Notes: a model not told the origin generated them from the sequence alone. Positions 1-8,357 are shown, numbered from the stretch's first letter. The stretch: DNA of 64,000 nt from Pleurocapsa sp. FMAR1 (GCF_963665995.1 NZ_OY762512.1:1860001-1924000), one strand, 5' to 3'. Numbers and translations: made by a program.

Positions 1-519
1 AAGAGATTGCAAAATATTTAGAGAAATTAAGCCAGCAGCAGCAGATCTCGACCAAGAACGACTATTTTTGTGACCTCTAGATACAGCAGCAGCCGTATAG
101 TTACCAAACAGAAGTATAAAATAGTTGATTGAAGAGCTTACGACCAGACAAGGAATCAATCCAATATTGGTAAAAGCAAAAAACAGAACGGGAAAATTAC
201 TGGCAAAGTCCGTGAGATTACTAACGCTGACTGCTCCTGCTGTTTGAACAGCACTAGCCTTTATATCATCAGTTACAAACGTTCTACCGTAGTACTCTTC
301 AGGGTTGGCGAAAAATAAATAGAACAGTTTTTCTTTTATAGGAGTTTTAATAGTTTGGAACGGCTTTCCTTTTTTAGCCAAATCTACTATTTCTCTTATT
401 TCAGGATCGGGATGATTTTCGAGTTGCTTGAACAGATACACATATTTTTTTACTGTGTCAGGCGATAGTTGACTTTCTTCTTGGTTGTTTTCAGTAGAAG
501 CGTCATTTTTCTTGGACAT
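1..519 (-). CDS. Hypothetical membrane protein, C-terminus cut off by the window edge
   Basis: This reading frame is open from an ATG at 517-519 to the window edge and gives 173 visible residues. I do not recognise a family. The first 60 residues are charged and look soluble (MSKKNDASTE start). A long hydrophobic stretch at about residues 109-146 (FPVLFFAFTNIGLIP, then INYFILLFGNYTAAA) should form one or two membrane helices, followed by a basic, serine-rich segment. The 5' end lies about 25 bp from the left end of the IS630 copy, so that insertion may have displaced its promoter. No function can be assigned; the rest of the gene lies outside the window. Confidence 0.6.
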   Translation of the reverse strand, partial: MSKKNDASTENNQEESQLSPDTVKKYVYLFKQLENHPDPEIREIVDLAKKGKPFQTIKTPIKEKLFYLFFANPEEYYGRTFVTDDIKASAVQTAGAVSVSNLTDFASNFPVLFFAFTNIGLIPCLVVSSSINYFILLFGNYTAAAVSRGHKNSRSWSRSAAAGLISLNILQSL

Positions 520-610
520 AGTTTAATATTTGGCTTGCAGTTATAGCAATACGTGGCTAGGTTAGGACAAAATTAGCTAAAATCAAAGCGCTCGCCAAAA
601 CCGAAAAATA

Positions 611-1562
611 ATGCCTGCTCCCTATAGCTACGATTTAAGAAAAAAAGCCGTAGATGCCTGTTCTAGAGGTGAAAAGAAGAGAACTATTTGTCGATTGATG
701 AAAATAAGCCGTAACACCTTAGACCTATGGCTGAAAAGAGAACAAGAAACAGGAGACTTTAAAGCGGTCGCCGAGCGTCCCACCAGAGAAGAGCGAAAAA
801 TTCAGGATTTAGAGAGATTCAAACAGTTTGTTAAACAACATAAAGATAAGACACAACAGCAAATGGCAGATTTGTGGGGAGAGAATCTTACCCAGCAAAA
901 TATTAGTGATGGAATTAAAAAGTTAGGCATAACCAGAAAAAAAGCGGTCAGACCCCGCGTCGCCGACAGGCGCAAGACAAAGGGCTTGCCCGCATGTACG
1001 CTGACCAAGACAAACTTACGGGTATCAAGAAACAGATGAAGAGAAAAGAAAAGAATTTCAAGAGCAACTAAAACATCAACAGGCAAATAACCTAGTTTAT
1101 GTGGATGAAGCAGGATTCGATAACCGAGACGATTATCCCTATGGTTATAGCCCCAAAGGAGAAAGATGTTAGGCACTCAAATCTGGTAAAAGAAATGAGA
1201 GAGTAAGTTGGATTGCTGCATTCAAAGAAGGAAAAGTGTTTGCTCCGTTAACTTTTGAAGGGTCATGTAATCGAGATTTATTTGAGACATGGCTTAAAGA
1301 AAGTTTGATTCCTCAACTTCAACCTGGAAATATCATTATTATTGATAATGCTACTTTTCATAAAGGACAAAGTATTCAAGAAATAGTAGAAGAAGCAGGG
1401 TGCCAGATTTGGTATTTGCCCTCTTATTCTGCCGATCTAAACAAGATAGAGCGTTGGTGGTCGGTTCTCAAAACTTGGATGAAGCAGAGAGTTAAAGAAT
1501 TTGAGACTGTTAGAGAATGTGTTGATACAGCTTTCAAAAAATGTCCTAACGTATATGCGTAA
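611..1562 (+). pseudogene. IS630 family transposase, disrupted
   Basis: The N-terminal part (611 to about 943) encodes a helix-turn-helix DNA-binding region (PYSYDLRKKAV start, LMKISRNTLDLWLKRE). After a 61-bp insertion the reading frame resumes at about 1011 in a different phase (KTYGYQETDEEKR) and runs through the catalytic domain. All three catalytic acidic residues can be read: VYVDEAG, IIIDNATFH and LNKIERWW. A TAG at 1170-1172 breaks the frame again between the first and second aspartate. The gene therefore carries two independent lesions, a frame-shifting palindrome and a nonsense codon. Apart from these it is close to intact, so decay is recent or the element is maintained in trans. 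Confidence 0.85.
946..1006. repeat. Small palindromic element (GGTCAG...CTGACC) inside the IS630 transposase
   Basis: The block opens with GGTCAG and closes with CTGACC. Its GC-rich interior (ACCCCGCGTCGCCG, CAGGCGCAAG) is unlike the AT-rich transposase around it. The first 31 bases match, with one difference, the reverse complement of a second copy at 60496-60538. It separates two parts of the transposase that join smoothly when it is removed (GITRKK and KTYGYQ). It is therefore a dispersed, probably mobile palindrome. Confidence 0.75.
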
Positions 1563-1761
1563 TGCTATACCTACTCATAATGCCCAAAATCATTAGTTTA
1601 TATTATGTGTCTAGGTCTAAATATATTTAATCAACCTGATTACGTACTGCCGAATATTTTCTTCGTATTTTCAAATACCTTGTATGAAATCACTGGCAGC
1701 TAAAGCAAAAAAGCATAAATTGATTTGTATCTGGCTGCCTGACACATTTATTTGAGGACAG

Positions 1762-2984
1762 TTAAACTCTTAAGCACTTTAATTCCGAAATTCTGATAAA
1801 CGAAATGGCATCATAGTATTTTCTTCTAGCCTTTGAAGATGCAAAACAGGGCAAAGTATTTTGAGAAAATAAAGGTGTAGGGTCAAACAAACTACGACCT
1901 TTATGTAAAACTTCTTTGAGCCATCTGATCCCAATTTTGAGATAACTTAAACCTCTCTCCCAATGCCGATCTACTTGACTTCTAAGTCCCTTCAATTGAA
2001 CTGTCATGCCATGAGTAGTCGCAAATAAAAGTGCTAAGGCTACCACCAAATATAAACGTTCCAATGCCTTGCGATCGCGACCTCGACAGTCCCTTCAACG
2101 CGGGAAACCCGCGCAACGGGCTGTCTGGCAATTTTAGATTCTTCCAATTGAAAAGCTCCAGATTTAGAATCTAAAAATAATTCTTCAATACGAAATCTTA
2201 GAGCCTACTGCCATAAAGCTTGTAGAGTCGGGTCTTCATCAGTAATAACAGCCCAAGGTTCTTTTGTCCCCTTGACATTGGCTAAGACAAAGTTGCTTCG
2301 GCATTCTCCATCGAGCCATAGTCCAACATTGTGATACAAAATCGCCTCTGACTTTGGCGGATAAAGATATTTCAGTTCAATAGGATGTCTCCTTGCCCCC
2401 TGAATAGTTACGTCACAGGGTAAGCGTAGACAATAGTGCCATTGACTAGTGGTGAGCCAATTCATCAACTGATGGTTGGCAAAACCTCGGTCAGCTAGAA
2501 GCATCTCATCAGGATACTTGCGGAGTAATCTACGTGAAAATTTCAGCATGGTTTTGTATTCTTTGAATGCTACTGTTGAACTTTTATGTTCCATTACTTT
2601 CCATAAGAAAGGAATTGCCCTACCACCACAAATCACAGAAAGATGAATCATGCAGTATCGATTCCATAAAACTGTTGTATCCAGTGCCAGATAGAGGCGT
2701 TGTCCACTCCAGTTACTAATTGCCGCCATTACTAGAGGTACATACAGAGATTTGACTTTAATTCGACTGTTATGAACGAATCTTTGCCATCTTCGCTCAA
2801 TACTCTGTGCTTGGTTCGCCCTACTTATCACGTAAGATTCCCACTCACTAAGGTTAATTTTGCTGCTACATATCAGCGCGTTGATCATCCAAGCTAACGC
2901 TTTGATCTGCCTGAAATCTCTGTATGTGGAATCTTGACTCAGTAGACTCAGCAGTTGATGATAAAGAGGGGTAGATCTTGACAT
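1762..2984 (-). pseudogene. IS4 family transposase, disrupted
   Basis: The first part (2205-2984) starts MSRSTPLYHQLL and contains two catalytic aspartates, in LALDTTVLWN and LLADRGFAN. A TAG at 2205-2207 then interrupts the frame. Reading through it gives ALRFRIEELFLDSK, the expected R-E-K signature with the catalytic glutamate. A palindromic block at 2085-2125 follows, and the C-terminal region (ERLYLVVALALL, ERGLSYLKIGIRWL) continues to a stop at 1762. All DDE residues survive, but a nonsense mutation and an insertion separate them. The protein is not expected to function. Confidence 0.85.
2085..2125. repeat. Palindromic hairpin element (GACAG...CTGTC) inside the IS4 transposase
   Basis: The block folds as nested arms: GACAG with CTGTC outside, CCC with GGG next, and CGCGGG-AAA-CCCGCG at the tip. 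It is much more GC-rich than its surroundings. It falls between the R-E-K region and the C-terminal region of the transposase, and looks like an inserted REP-like or small palindromic element. Confidence 0.65.
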
Positions 2985-3128
2985 GGAATATAAGGCTAAA
3001 ACTATTCATTTTCAGCTTCCCATAATTGCTCTACCTTTTCTTTTTTCTGACCGCATTTCGACTCTTTTAGCTACTTGTGTCAGGCAGCCAGGATTTGTAT
3101 ATTCTAAAAAATTATTTTATGCTGCAAT

Positions 3129-4133
3129 ATGCTGGACACTTATAAAGAAAAACATTTAATAGAAAAAGACAAATATAATAATGTAGACTCTCGTGAGAAT
3201 CAAAGTCCCAAAATTTTATCTAGAGTCAACGTTGAGTCTGATTTAGCAACGAAAATACAAGTTATTAAATATTTTCATGAGTATATTCGCAGAACTGGGA
3301 ATTGTAGCGTTTATTCTCCATTACTTGCTCACTTAGAAGGAAAAGAGGAATTAGAATCTTTATCAACTAACACTAAAGATTTCGATGTAGATGTTGAAAC
3401 TGAAGCTAAGGTTGAAATTGAACCTGTACCTGTGAAAGAAGAAAAAATAGTTTCATCTCCTGAAAGTGCTAAGAATTTATCTAATGTCTTGGGAATAGGT
3501 AGCTCGATAGACAACGGCGATACAAAGGAAAAATTGACCCAAGATTTAGCGAAAGTATTAGAAGAGGTAAGAAAAGAGATTTCCAAAAACTGCATTATAG
3601 TCAAAGAAAATACTTCGACAATATCTCAATACTTCCTAACAGATAGAAAATCTTCAAATTTTGATGAAAAGTCTTTAAAGAGTGCTGATGATGAAGAATT
3701 AAAAGTTTCCAACGAAATATTAAAAGAACAACTTTATCAACTCAGCAAAAACATTCACTATTTGGTTGAATTAGCCCGTCAGTATACTCAGAATACCAAA
3801 CTAGAATATTATCTTGACAGCAACAATGGACTGGAATTGCATTCGATGGATGAGTCCACTATGATTTTCAAGCTGTCACGCGATTTATTATATTTCCTTC
3901 GCTATATTCAAAATAAAGCTATAGCCAGCAAAATAAAGCAAGATTTATTCTATTCATTTAATCCCAATGATTATCTAGAACGTTTAAATCATTATTTGGA
4001 TGTTCTGCCCGAAGCTGGCAATAACTTAGTTAATGCTCTTCAATCTCGTTTGGCTAAAGATCTAGATAAAACATCAGAAGAAGAGAGTGATCCAATTGTC
4101 CAAGCTGAAGAAAATTTAGTTGACAGTGACTAG
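3129..4133 (+). CDS. Hypothetical acidic protein with coiled-coil-like segments
   Basis: The product is 334 residues with no signal peptide or membrane segment, and I do not recognise a family. Residues 40-70 (KIQVIKYFHEYIRRTG) and 195-330 look helical, with a glutamate-rich linker at about 75-110 (VDVETEAKVEIEPVPVKEEK) between them. The second half contains LYQLSKNIHYLVELARQYTQ and DLLYFLRYIQNKAIAS, which could form a helical bundle or oligomer. It begins 38 bp after the right end of the IS4 copy, with no other in-frame start between them. The IS may have removed its original promoter or N-terminus. A pentapeptide-repeat gene follows 61 bp downstream and may be co-transcribed. Confidence 0.6.
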   Translation: MLDTYKEKHLIEKDKYNNVDSRENQSPKILSRVNVESDLATKIQVIKYFHEYIRRTGNCSVYSPLLAHLEGKEELESLSTNTKDFDVDVETEAKVEIEPVPVKEEKIVSSPESAKNLSNVLGIGSSIDNGDTKEKLTQDLAKVLEEVRKEISKNCIIVKENTSTISQYFLTDRKSSNFDEKSLKSADDEELKVSNEILKEQLYQLSKNIHYLVELARQYTQNTKLEYYLDSNNGLELHSMDESTMIFKLSRDLLYFLRYIQNKAIASKIKQDLFYSFNPNDYLERLNHYLDVLPEAGNNLVNALQSRLAKDLDKTSEEESDPIVQAEENLVDSD

Positions 4134-4194
4134 TATTGCTGATTTGTCAAATAAATACAAGAAATTTACACAGTCAAAAATTAAGGATAAATAA

Positions 4195-4911
4195 ATGATA
4201 ATTCCAGGGTTGCATCATATCAGACTACTTTTTAAAAAGAGGCTGAACCGTACAGAATTCAAGCAAAAATACGATGCTGGTCATAGAGACTTTCGGTACA
4301 CCATTTTAGAAGATGTCGATTTAAGTAACTATCTTTCAGGAATAGATGTCCGTTACTCAGATTTACGATGGATTAAAAATTTGCCTGACGTAATTGAAAA
4401 TACAGACTTGACGGGAGTTAATTTGGAGGGAGTCAACTTACAGGGCATCAATCTTGGTAATTCAGTATTGACTGATGCTAATTTAACTGCTGCTCAATTT
4501 AATGGAGCTAATTTAGAAGGAGTCTCATTTAGCCGTGCTATTTTAAAAAGAGCTTGCTTGAGCTATGCACGCCTTAATCGTGCCAACTTGAGTAAAGCAA
4601 TATTAAATGAAGCTAATTTTTATCATAGTTATCTTATCGGTGCGAATTTAACTGAAGCTAAGGTAAAAGGATGTAATTTTGCTCATGCTAACTTAAATGA
4701 ATGCAACTTAACTCAAGCTAATTTGGAAAATACCAATTTAAGCTGGGCTAGTCTCTGTCAGGCTGATTTAGCTCAAGCAAGCTTTAAAAATGCTGACCTA
4801 ACCTCAGCCGATTTGGAAGATACAGATCCTAATAGAGCAAAATTTTCCGAAACCATTTTAGAAGGTTTAAGACTTCCTTATGGTGTTAATCTCCATCAGG
4901 TTAATTCATAG
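4195..4911 (+). CDS. Pentapeptide repeat protein
   Basis: This is a 238-residue protein dominated by tandem A(D/N)LXX repeats from about residue 65 to 220, for example TDLTGVNLEGVNLQGINLG, ADLAQASFKNADL and ADLEDTD. Such repeats fold as a right-handed quadrilateral beta-helix. The first 60 residues are not repetitive and include a basic start (HHIRLLFKKRLNRTEFKQKY). There is no signal peptide, so it is probably cytoplasmic. Cyanobacteria encode many such proteins, mostly of unknown role. It follows the hypothetical gene at 3129 on the same strand and is followed at once by a MITE-like element. Confidence 0.85.
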   Translation: MIIPGLHHIRLLFKKRLNRTEFKQKYDAGHRDFRYTILEDVDLSNYLSGIDVRYSDLRWIKNLPDVIENTDLTGVNLEGVNLQGINLGNSVLTDANLTAAQFNGANLEGVSFSRAILKRACLSYARLNRANLSKAILNEANFYHSYLIGANLTEAKVKGCNFAHANLNECNLTQANLENTNLSWASLCQADLAQASFKNADLTSADLEDTDPNRAKFSETILEGLRLPYGVNLHQVNS

Positions 4912-4913
4912 TT

Positions 4914-5026
4914 TACGCCGTGTGCAACTATTTTTAAATTGTTGATTTTATTAAGTTTCAGAAATATAGATTCGCTCTAAACTGGCTGAAAGCACTATTA
5001 TTTCGTAGAAAGTCGCACACAGCGTA
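4914..5026. repeat. MITE-like element with TACGC(C/T)GTGTGC inverted ends
   Basis: The left end (TACGCCGTGTGCAAC, from 4914) and the right end read inward (TACGCTGTGTGCGAC, ending at 5026) match at 13 of 15 positions and enclose about 113 bp of AT-rich DNA with no coding potential. It starts just after the stop codon of the pentapeptide gene. Its size and ends suggest a miniature inverted-repeat element, though it could also act as a transcript-end structure. Confidence 0.6.
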
Positions 5027-5172
5027 TAGTTTTAAACAATTTAATGGAAAAGGAAAATGTTCAATATATTCTTGTATTTGAAGCTAGCGTCCTCTTATTA
5101 ATAAATGAGAGGATTATAAACATAAAAACTATAGAATAATCAAATGATACAACTTCTATTAAAAAAACCAAG

Positions 5173-5433
5173 ATGCCTACATATTATCTAACCTTTAGAC
5201 AAAATATTACCGCTATCGAACGTACTTCGTCAGATGGGAAAATCAAAAATAGTGATGATGAATCTACAGCATCATCCGTAGTTATCTAGGCTGACGGACA
5301 AGCTTACAAATTAAGTGGTGCTGTTGAAGAACATCCTTTTAACTTCAGTACTTTATCAAACAGAGAGCTAGATTGGTTGGCGCAAGAGATTAGTGAGTGG
5401 CTGAATCTACCTTTGACTCGTAAAGAACTTTAA
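5173..5433 (+). pseudogene. Small cyanobacterial-type protein with an in-frame stop
   Basis: A frame of 86 codons plus stop runs from ATG at 5173 to TAA at 5431-5433, broken by a single TAG at 5287-5289. The first half reads MPTYYLTFRQNITAIERTSS. The second half contains ADGQAYKLSGAV and then ELDWLAQEISEWLNLPLT, a composition typical of real protein. I do not recognise the family with confidence. It lies between two MITE-like elements. It may be a decayed gene, or the stop may be a sequencing error. Confidence 0.45.
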
Positions 5434-5481
5434 CCAGAATCAAAGGAGCAAAAAATAATCTTCCTCAAACCTTGAAATAAT

Positions 5482-5636
5482 GGCGTTGCTAAATATGTAA
5501 TGTTCAACTATGGTTTAGCCTCAAATAGAGATAGTAAAAACTAATTTAAAGCTATATGCGTAGCAGTGTCCTTTAGAAAAAGCTAAGAGCTACGAACAGT
5601 CTTATCTTGTACGTCATTACTTGAATCAGCAACGCC
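5482..5636. repeat. MITE-like element with GGCGTTGCT inverted ends
   Basis: GGCGTTGCT at 5482-5490 pairs with AGCAACGCC at 5628-5636, and similarity continues inward on both arms. The 155-bp interior is non-coding. The terminal core GCGTTGCTGA also forms the inverted repeat at 41487-41541, so this is a dispersed family. It lies about 90 bp upstream of def. Confidence 0.6.
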
Positions 5637-5728
5637 GAAATAATTATAGTAATTCCCGAAAGTCTATTACTTTTAATTGACGATAAAATATAAACAGGAA
5701 AAAAATTTAAGATATTGTTACTAGATAT

Positions 5729-6292
5729 ATGGCTACCGTTGTTGCAGTTGAAAAGAAGAAATTAGAACAACCTCCACTAGATATTCATTATTTGGGCGAT
5801 CGCGTTTTGCGCCAGCCAGCCAAGCGCATTGCTAAAGTAGATGATAATATCCGTAAAATCATTAAACAGATGCTACAGACTATGTATAGTGCTGATGGGA
5901 TCGGTCTAGCTGCCCCCCAGGTAGGGATTCATAAGCAACTTGTAGTTATTGATCTTCATTTAGATGAATCCGACGTACCGCCTCTAGTTTTAATTAACCC
6001 CAAAATTGTCAAATCTGGCAGCAACTTTTGTACAGGTGAAGAAGGCTGTCTGAGTATTCCTGGAGTATATTTGGACGTAATTCGCCCTGAGACCATTGAG
6101 ATTTCTTATAAAAATGAACAGGGCAAACCCAGTACCTTAAAAGCAACTGGTTTACTTTCCCGTGCTATACAGCATGAAATGGATCACCTAAATGGTGTAA
6201 TGTTTGTAGATCGAGTAGATAATAATCTTGCTCTGACTGAAGAGTTGAATAAAAAAGGCTTTGCCTTCAGTGCGGTCAAACCAGTTAGATAA
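5729..6292 (+). CDS. def: Peptide deformylase
   Basis: Peptide deformylase removes the formyl group from the N-terminal methionine of new proteins in the cytoplasm, using a bound divalent metal. The 187-residue product shows the three family motifs in order: GIGLAAPQVG (from residue 57), EEGCLSIPG with metal ligand Cys107, and QHEMDHLNG with ligands His149 and His153 and catalytic Glu150. Length is normal for cyanobacterial deformylases, which carry a short N-terminal extension. A small membrane-protein gene follows 41 bp downstream on the same strand and may share its transcript. The ATG at 5729 is the only start that keeps the full domain. Confidence 0.95.
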   Translation: MATVVAVEKKKLEQPPLDIHYLGDRVLRQPAKRIAKVDDNIRKIIKQMLQTMYSADGIGLAAPQVGIHKQLVVIDLHLDESDVPPLVLINPKIVKSGSNFCTGEEGCLSIPGVYLDVIRPETIEISYKNEQGKPSTLKATGLLSRAIQHEMDHLNGVMFVDRVDNNLALTEELNKKGFAFSAVKPVR

Positions 6293-6333
6293 TAAATATA
6301 TAAAAGCGGTTAACTAAAAGAGGAGCAAATAAA

Positions 6334-6543
6334 ATGATTTCAATGACACGGAAGAGTGGTGTATGTTTACTTTTGTGTTGCATTACGGCGATCTCCGCAG
6401 TCGGTTCGGTTTTTGAACTGTCTTCTGGTAATCCTGAATTAGGCAGCATGGTTACAGGGTTAATCTTAGCTGCTAGCATTCCCTTGACAGGAATCTTGTT
6501 TTGGGTAGCGGTACAAGATACTAGAGCTAATCAAGGCGAATAG
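6334..6543 (+). CDS. Small two-helix membrane protein
   Basis: The 69-residue product has two hydrophobic segments, at about residues 9-27 (VCLLLCCITAISAVGSVF) and 38-60 (MVTGLILAASIPLTGILFWVAV), joined by a short polar loop and ending in a charged tail. A purine-rich stretch (AAAGAGGAG) precedes the ATG at a suitable distance and supports this start. It lies 41 bp after def on the same strand and ends before a strong hairpin shared with infC. I recognise no named family and cannot assign a function. Confidence 0.6.
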   Translation: MISMTRKSGVCLLLCCITAISAVGSVFELSSGNPELGSMVTGLILAASIPLTGILFWVAVQDTRANQGE

Positions 6544-6572
6544 TAATAGGTAACGAAATAAATAAATAGATA

Positions 6573-6617
6573 AAAACAAGAAAGAGAAGCGGTAAATAGC
6601 TTTCTCTCTCTTGTTTT
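6573..6617. terminator. Bidirectional transcription terminator between the small membrane gene and infC
   Basis: AAAACAAGAAAGAGAAGC at 6573-6590 pairs with the complementary block at 6599-6617, with one bulge and an eight-base loop. The stem is A-rich on one side and T-rich on the other, so it can end transcripts arriving from either convergent gene. Confidence 0.75.
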
Positions 6618-6676
6618 AGAAAAGTTAATAGCTAATAGCTAAAACCGCAATTTAAGGGTATTTACCGACAAAAGAG

Positions 6677-7213
6677 CTACTTCTTAGGAGATAACATCAT
6701 CATCATGTTTCGTCCTTCCCGCTTTGGAAACTGCTGAACTTCAGCATACTCTTCTAAATCTTTAGCCATACGACGTAGCAAATCTTCAGCTAATCTAGAG
6801 TGTTGAATTTCCCGACCACGGAAGCTAATAGTGGCTTTGACCTTATCGCCAGATTTTAAGAAGCGTTGAGCATTTTTGACGCGCACATTATAGTCATGCT
6901 CCTCAATCTTGTAGCGCATTTTCACTTCTTTAACGTCAGCATTATGCTGTTTTTTCTTCGCTTCTTTAAGTTTTTTGTCCTGCTCGTATTTGTACTTCCC
7001 GTAGTCCATAATCTTACAGACGGGAGGTTTGGCGGTTTCGCTGACTAAGACCAAATCTAGACCCTTTTCTTGGGCTCTGGTCAGAGCTTCTCTAGGAGTA
7101 ATTATTCCTAATTGCTCACCTTCAGAGTCGATTACACGAATTTCGGGGAAGCGGATTCTTTCGTTAGTTTTGGTTAGATCGCGACTATTATTACTGCGTC
7201 TTCTATCTCTCAC
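6677..7213 (-). CDS. infC: Translation initiation factor IF-3
   Basis: IF-3 binds the 30S ribosomal subunit, prevents premature joining with 50S, and checks start-codon pairing. The 178-residue product has the N-terminal domain ([19 protein letters not shown]), a lysine-rich linker helix ([14 protein letters not shown]) and the C-terminal domain ([34 protein letters not shown]). Length is normal. The start used here is GTG at 7211-7213, with AAAGGAAAG upstream. infC often uses unusual start codons for autoregulation, and ACG two codons upstream is a possible alternative. The gene is convergent with the def transcript. Confidence 0.93.
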   Translation of the reverse strand: MRDRRRSNNSRDLTKTNERIRFPEIRVIDSEGEQLGIITPREALTRAQEKGLDLVLVSETAKPPVCKIMDYGKYKYEQDKKLKEAKKKQHNADVKEVKMRYKIEEHDYNVRVKNAQRFLKSGDKVKATISFRGREIQHSRLAEDLLRRMAKDLEEYAEVQQFPKREGRNMMMMLSPKK

Positions 7214-7424
7214 AGGCGTATTTTTTCTTTCCTTTTGTATTAGTAATGTTTGTGAACCAAAAAATAAGATGATAAAAAGTTATATCTTCTCCCATCTTAC
7301 TAAGATTGCTATTAATAGAATATTAAGTTAATTTTATCTTCTTATTTAAATTATCCTCAATCCAACAATAGATATAGTTTGGGTAACAATAGTATAGTAT
7401 GTAAATATTTCTAAAGTAAGAAAT

Positions 7425-8321
7425 TTGATTATAAACCAATCTTGGCAAGAGCGTATTGGCAATCAAAGAGACTGGGTTTGGCGAGGATGGCAAACTCGCT
7501 ATAGTTATCTAAAAGCTAAAGATAATAATAATCGCCCTCCAGTAATCCTCGTCCATGGTTTTGGTGCAAGTATTGAACATTGGCGTAATAATATACCAGC
7601 GATCGCAAAATACCATACAGTATATGCAATAGATTTACTGGGTTTTGGTGCATCAAGAAAAGCAGACACAGAATATAGTGCAGGTTTATGGACAGAGCAA
7701 CTACATGACTTTTGGCAGGCTTTTATCGGTGTTCCTGTAATTCTAGTCGGCAACTCCATTGGTTCGTTAGTTTGCTTGAATGCCACTACCATCTATCCAG
7801 AAATGGTTAAGGGTTTAGTGATGCTTAGTTTAGTAGACGCATCTGAGAGAGAAGATACATTATCGTCTTTCCGTTCTCTGGTAACGAGAATTGAAAGCTT
7901 GTTTGCATTTCCCTGGTTAATCAAAAAAATTCTTAAAACAGTTAGGAAACCAAACTTGATCCGTCGTGGTGCAGGATTAGCTTATCCTAACAAGCAAGCA
8001 ATAACAGATGAGCTTGTAGAAATTCTTTCAAGTCCTGCTTATGATCAAGGTTCAGACCAAACTTTTCTTTGTTTATTCCGTAGCGTCAGAAAAGCTGGTT
8101 TTGCCAAACCAGTTAGGGATTTATTGCCACAGATAACCGCTCCTATGCTCTTAATTTGGGGACTGCAAGATAAAGTTATACCGCCTAAACAGGCTCGTGC
8201 GATCGCATCTCTCAATCCGCGCTTGAAGTTATTAGAATTAGAAGGTGCAGGGCATTGTCCTCATGATGAATATCCAGATAAATTCAATTCTCTTCTATTA
8301 GAGTGGCTCGAATCTATATAA
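7425..8321 (+). CDS. Alpha/beta-fold hydrolase
   Basis: The 298-residue protein has the alpha/beta hydrolase layout: oxyanion-side motif VHGFGAS, nucleophile elbow GNSIG with the catalytic serine, a late acidic residue in IWGLQDKVIPP, and a catalytic histidine in GAGHCPHDE. It resembles the cyanobacterial and plastid hydrolases often annotated as pheophytinase-like or haloperoxidase-like, but substrate cannot be inferred from sequence. No signal peptide is evident. The start is TTG at 7425; I see no ATG that preserves the N-terminus. ndhO lies 36 bp downstream on the same strand, so the two are probably co-transcribed. Confidence 0.85.
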   Translation: MIINQSWQERIGNQRDWVWRGWQTRYSYLKAKDNNNRPPVILVHGFGASIEHWRNNIPAIAKYHTVYAIDLLGFGASRKADTEYSAGLWTEQLHDFWQAFIGVPVILVGNSIGSLVCLNATTIYPEMVKGLVMLSLVDASEREDTLSSFRSLVTRIESLFAFPWLIKKILKTVRKPNLIRRGAGLAYPNKQAITDELVEILSSPAYDQGSDQTFLCLFRSVRKAGFAKPVRDLLPQITAPMLLIWGLQDKVIPPKQARAIASLNPRLKLLELEGAGHCPHDEYPDKFNSLLLEWLESI

Positions 8322-8357
8322 TCAAGTTAGAAATTAAAGAATTAACTTCAATTAATT

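Larger units (their letters stand above)
542..1569 (+). mobile_element. IS630/Tc1-mariner family insertion sequence (defective)
   Basis: The ends are imperfect inverted repeats of about 27 bp, starting TATAGCAATACG on the left and TATAGCATTACG when the right end is read inward, both finishing in GTTAGGAC; I count 21 of 27 matches. TA dinucleotides at 542-543 and 1568-1569 fit the TA target duplication of the IS630/Tc1 group. The unit inside them is about 1,024 bp, slightly longer than typical, which is explained by a 61-bp palindromic insertion at 946-1006. The transposase gene inside is broken, so this copy would need help from another copy to move. Confidence 0.85.
1731..3091 (-). mobile_element. 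IS4-type insertion sequence with intact ends and 9-bp target duplication
   Basis: Perfect 16-bp terminal inverted repeats, CTGGCTGCCTGACACA, bound a 1,361-bp unit. The flanking sequence GATTTGTAT occurs at 1722-1730 and again at 3092-3100, a perfect 9-bp target-site duplication as expected for IS4-type elements. Undamaged ends and duplication point to recent arrival. The transposase inside is broken by a nonsense codon and a hairpin insertion. The right end lies 37 bp before the gene at 3129, so the IS supplies or separates that gene's upstream region. Confidence 0.9.

Noticed and set aside
802-1176. Minus-strand open frame of 124 codons inside the IS630 element
   Set aside because: It is antisense to the clear transposase reading and has no family resemblance.
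6866-7331. Plus-strand open frames over infC and its promoter
   Set aside because: They are shadows of infC on the other strand; composition is not protein-like.
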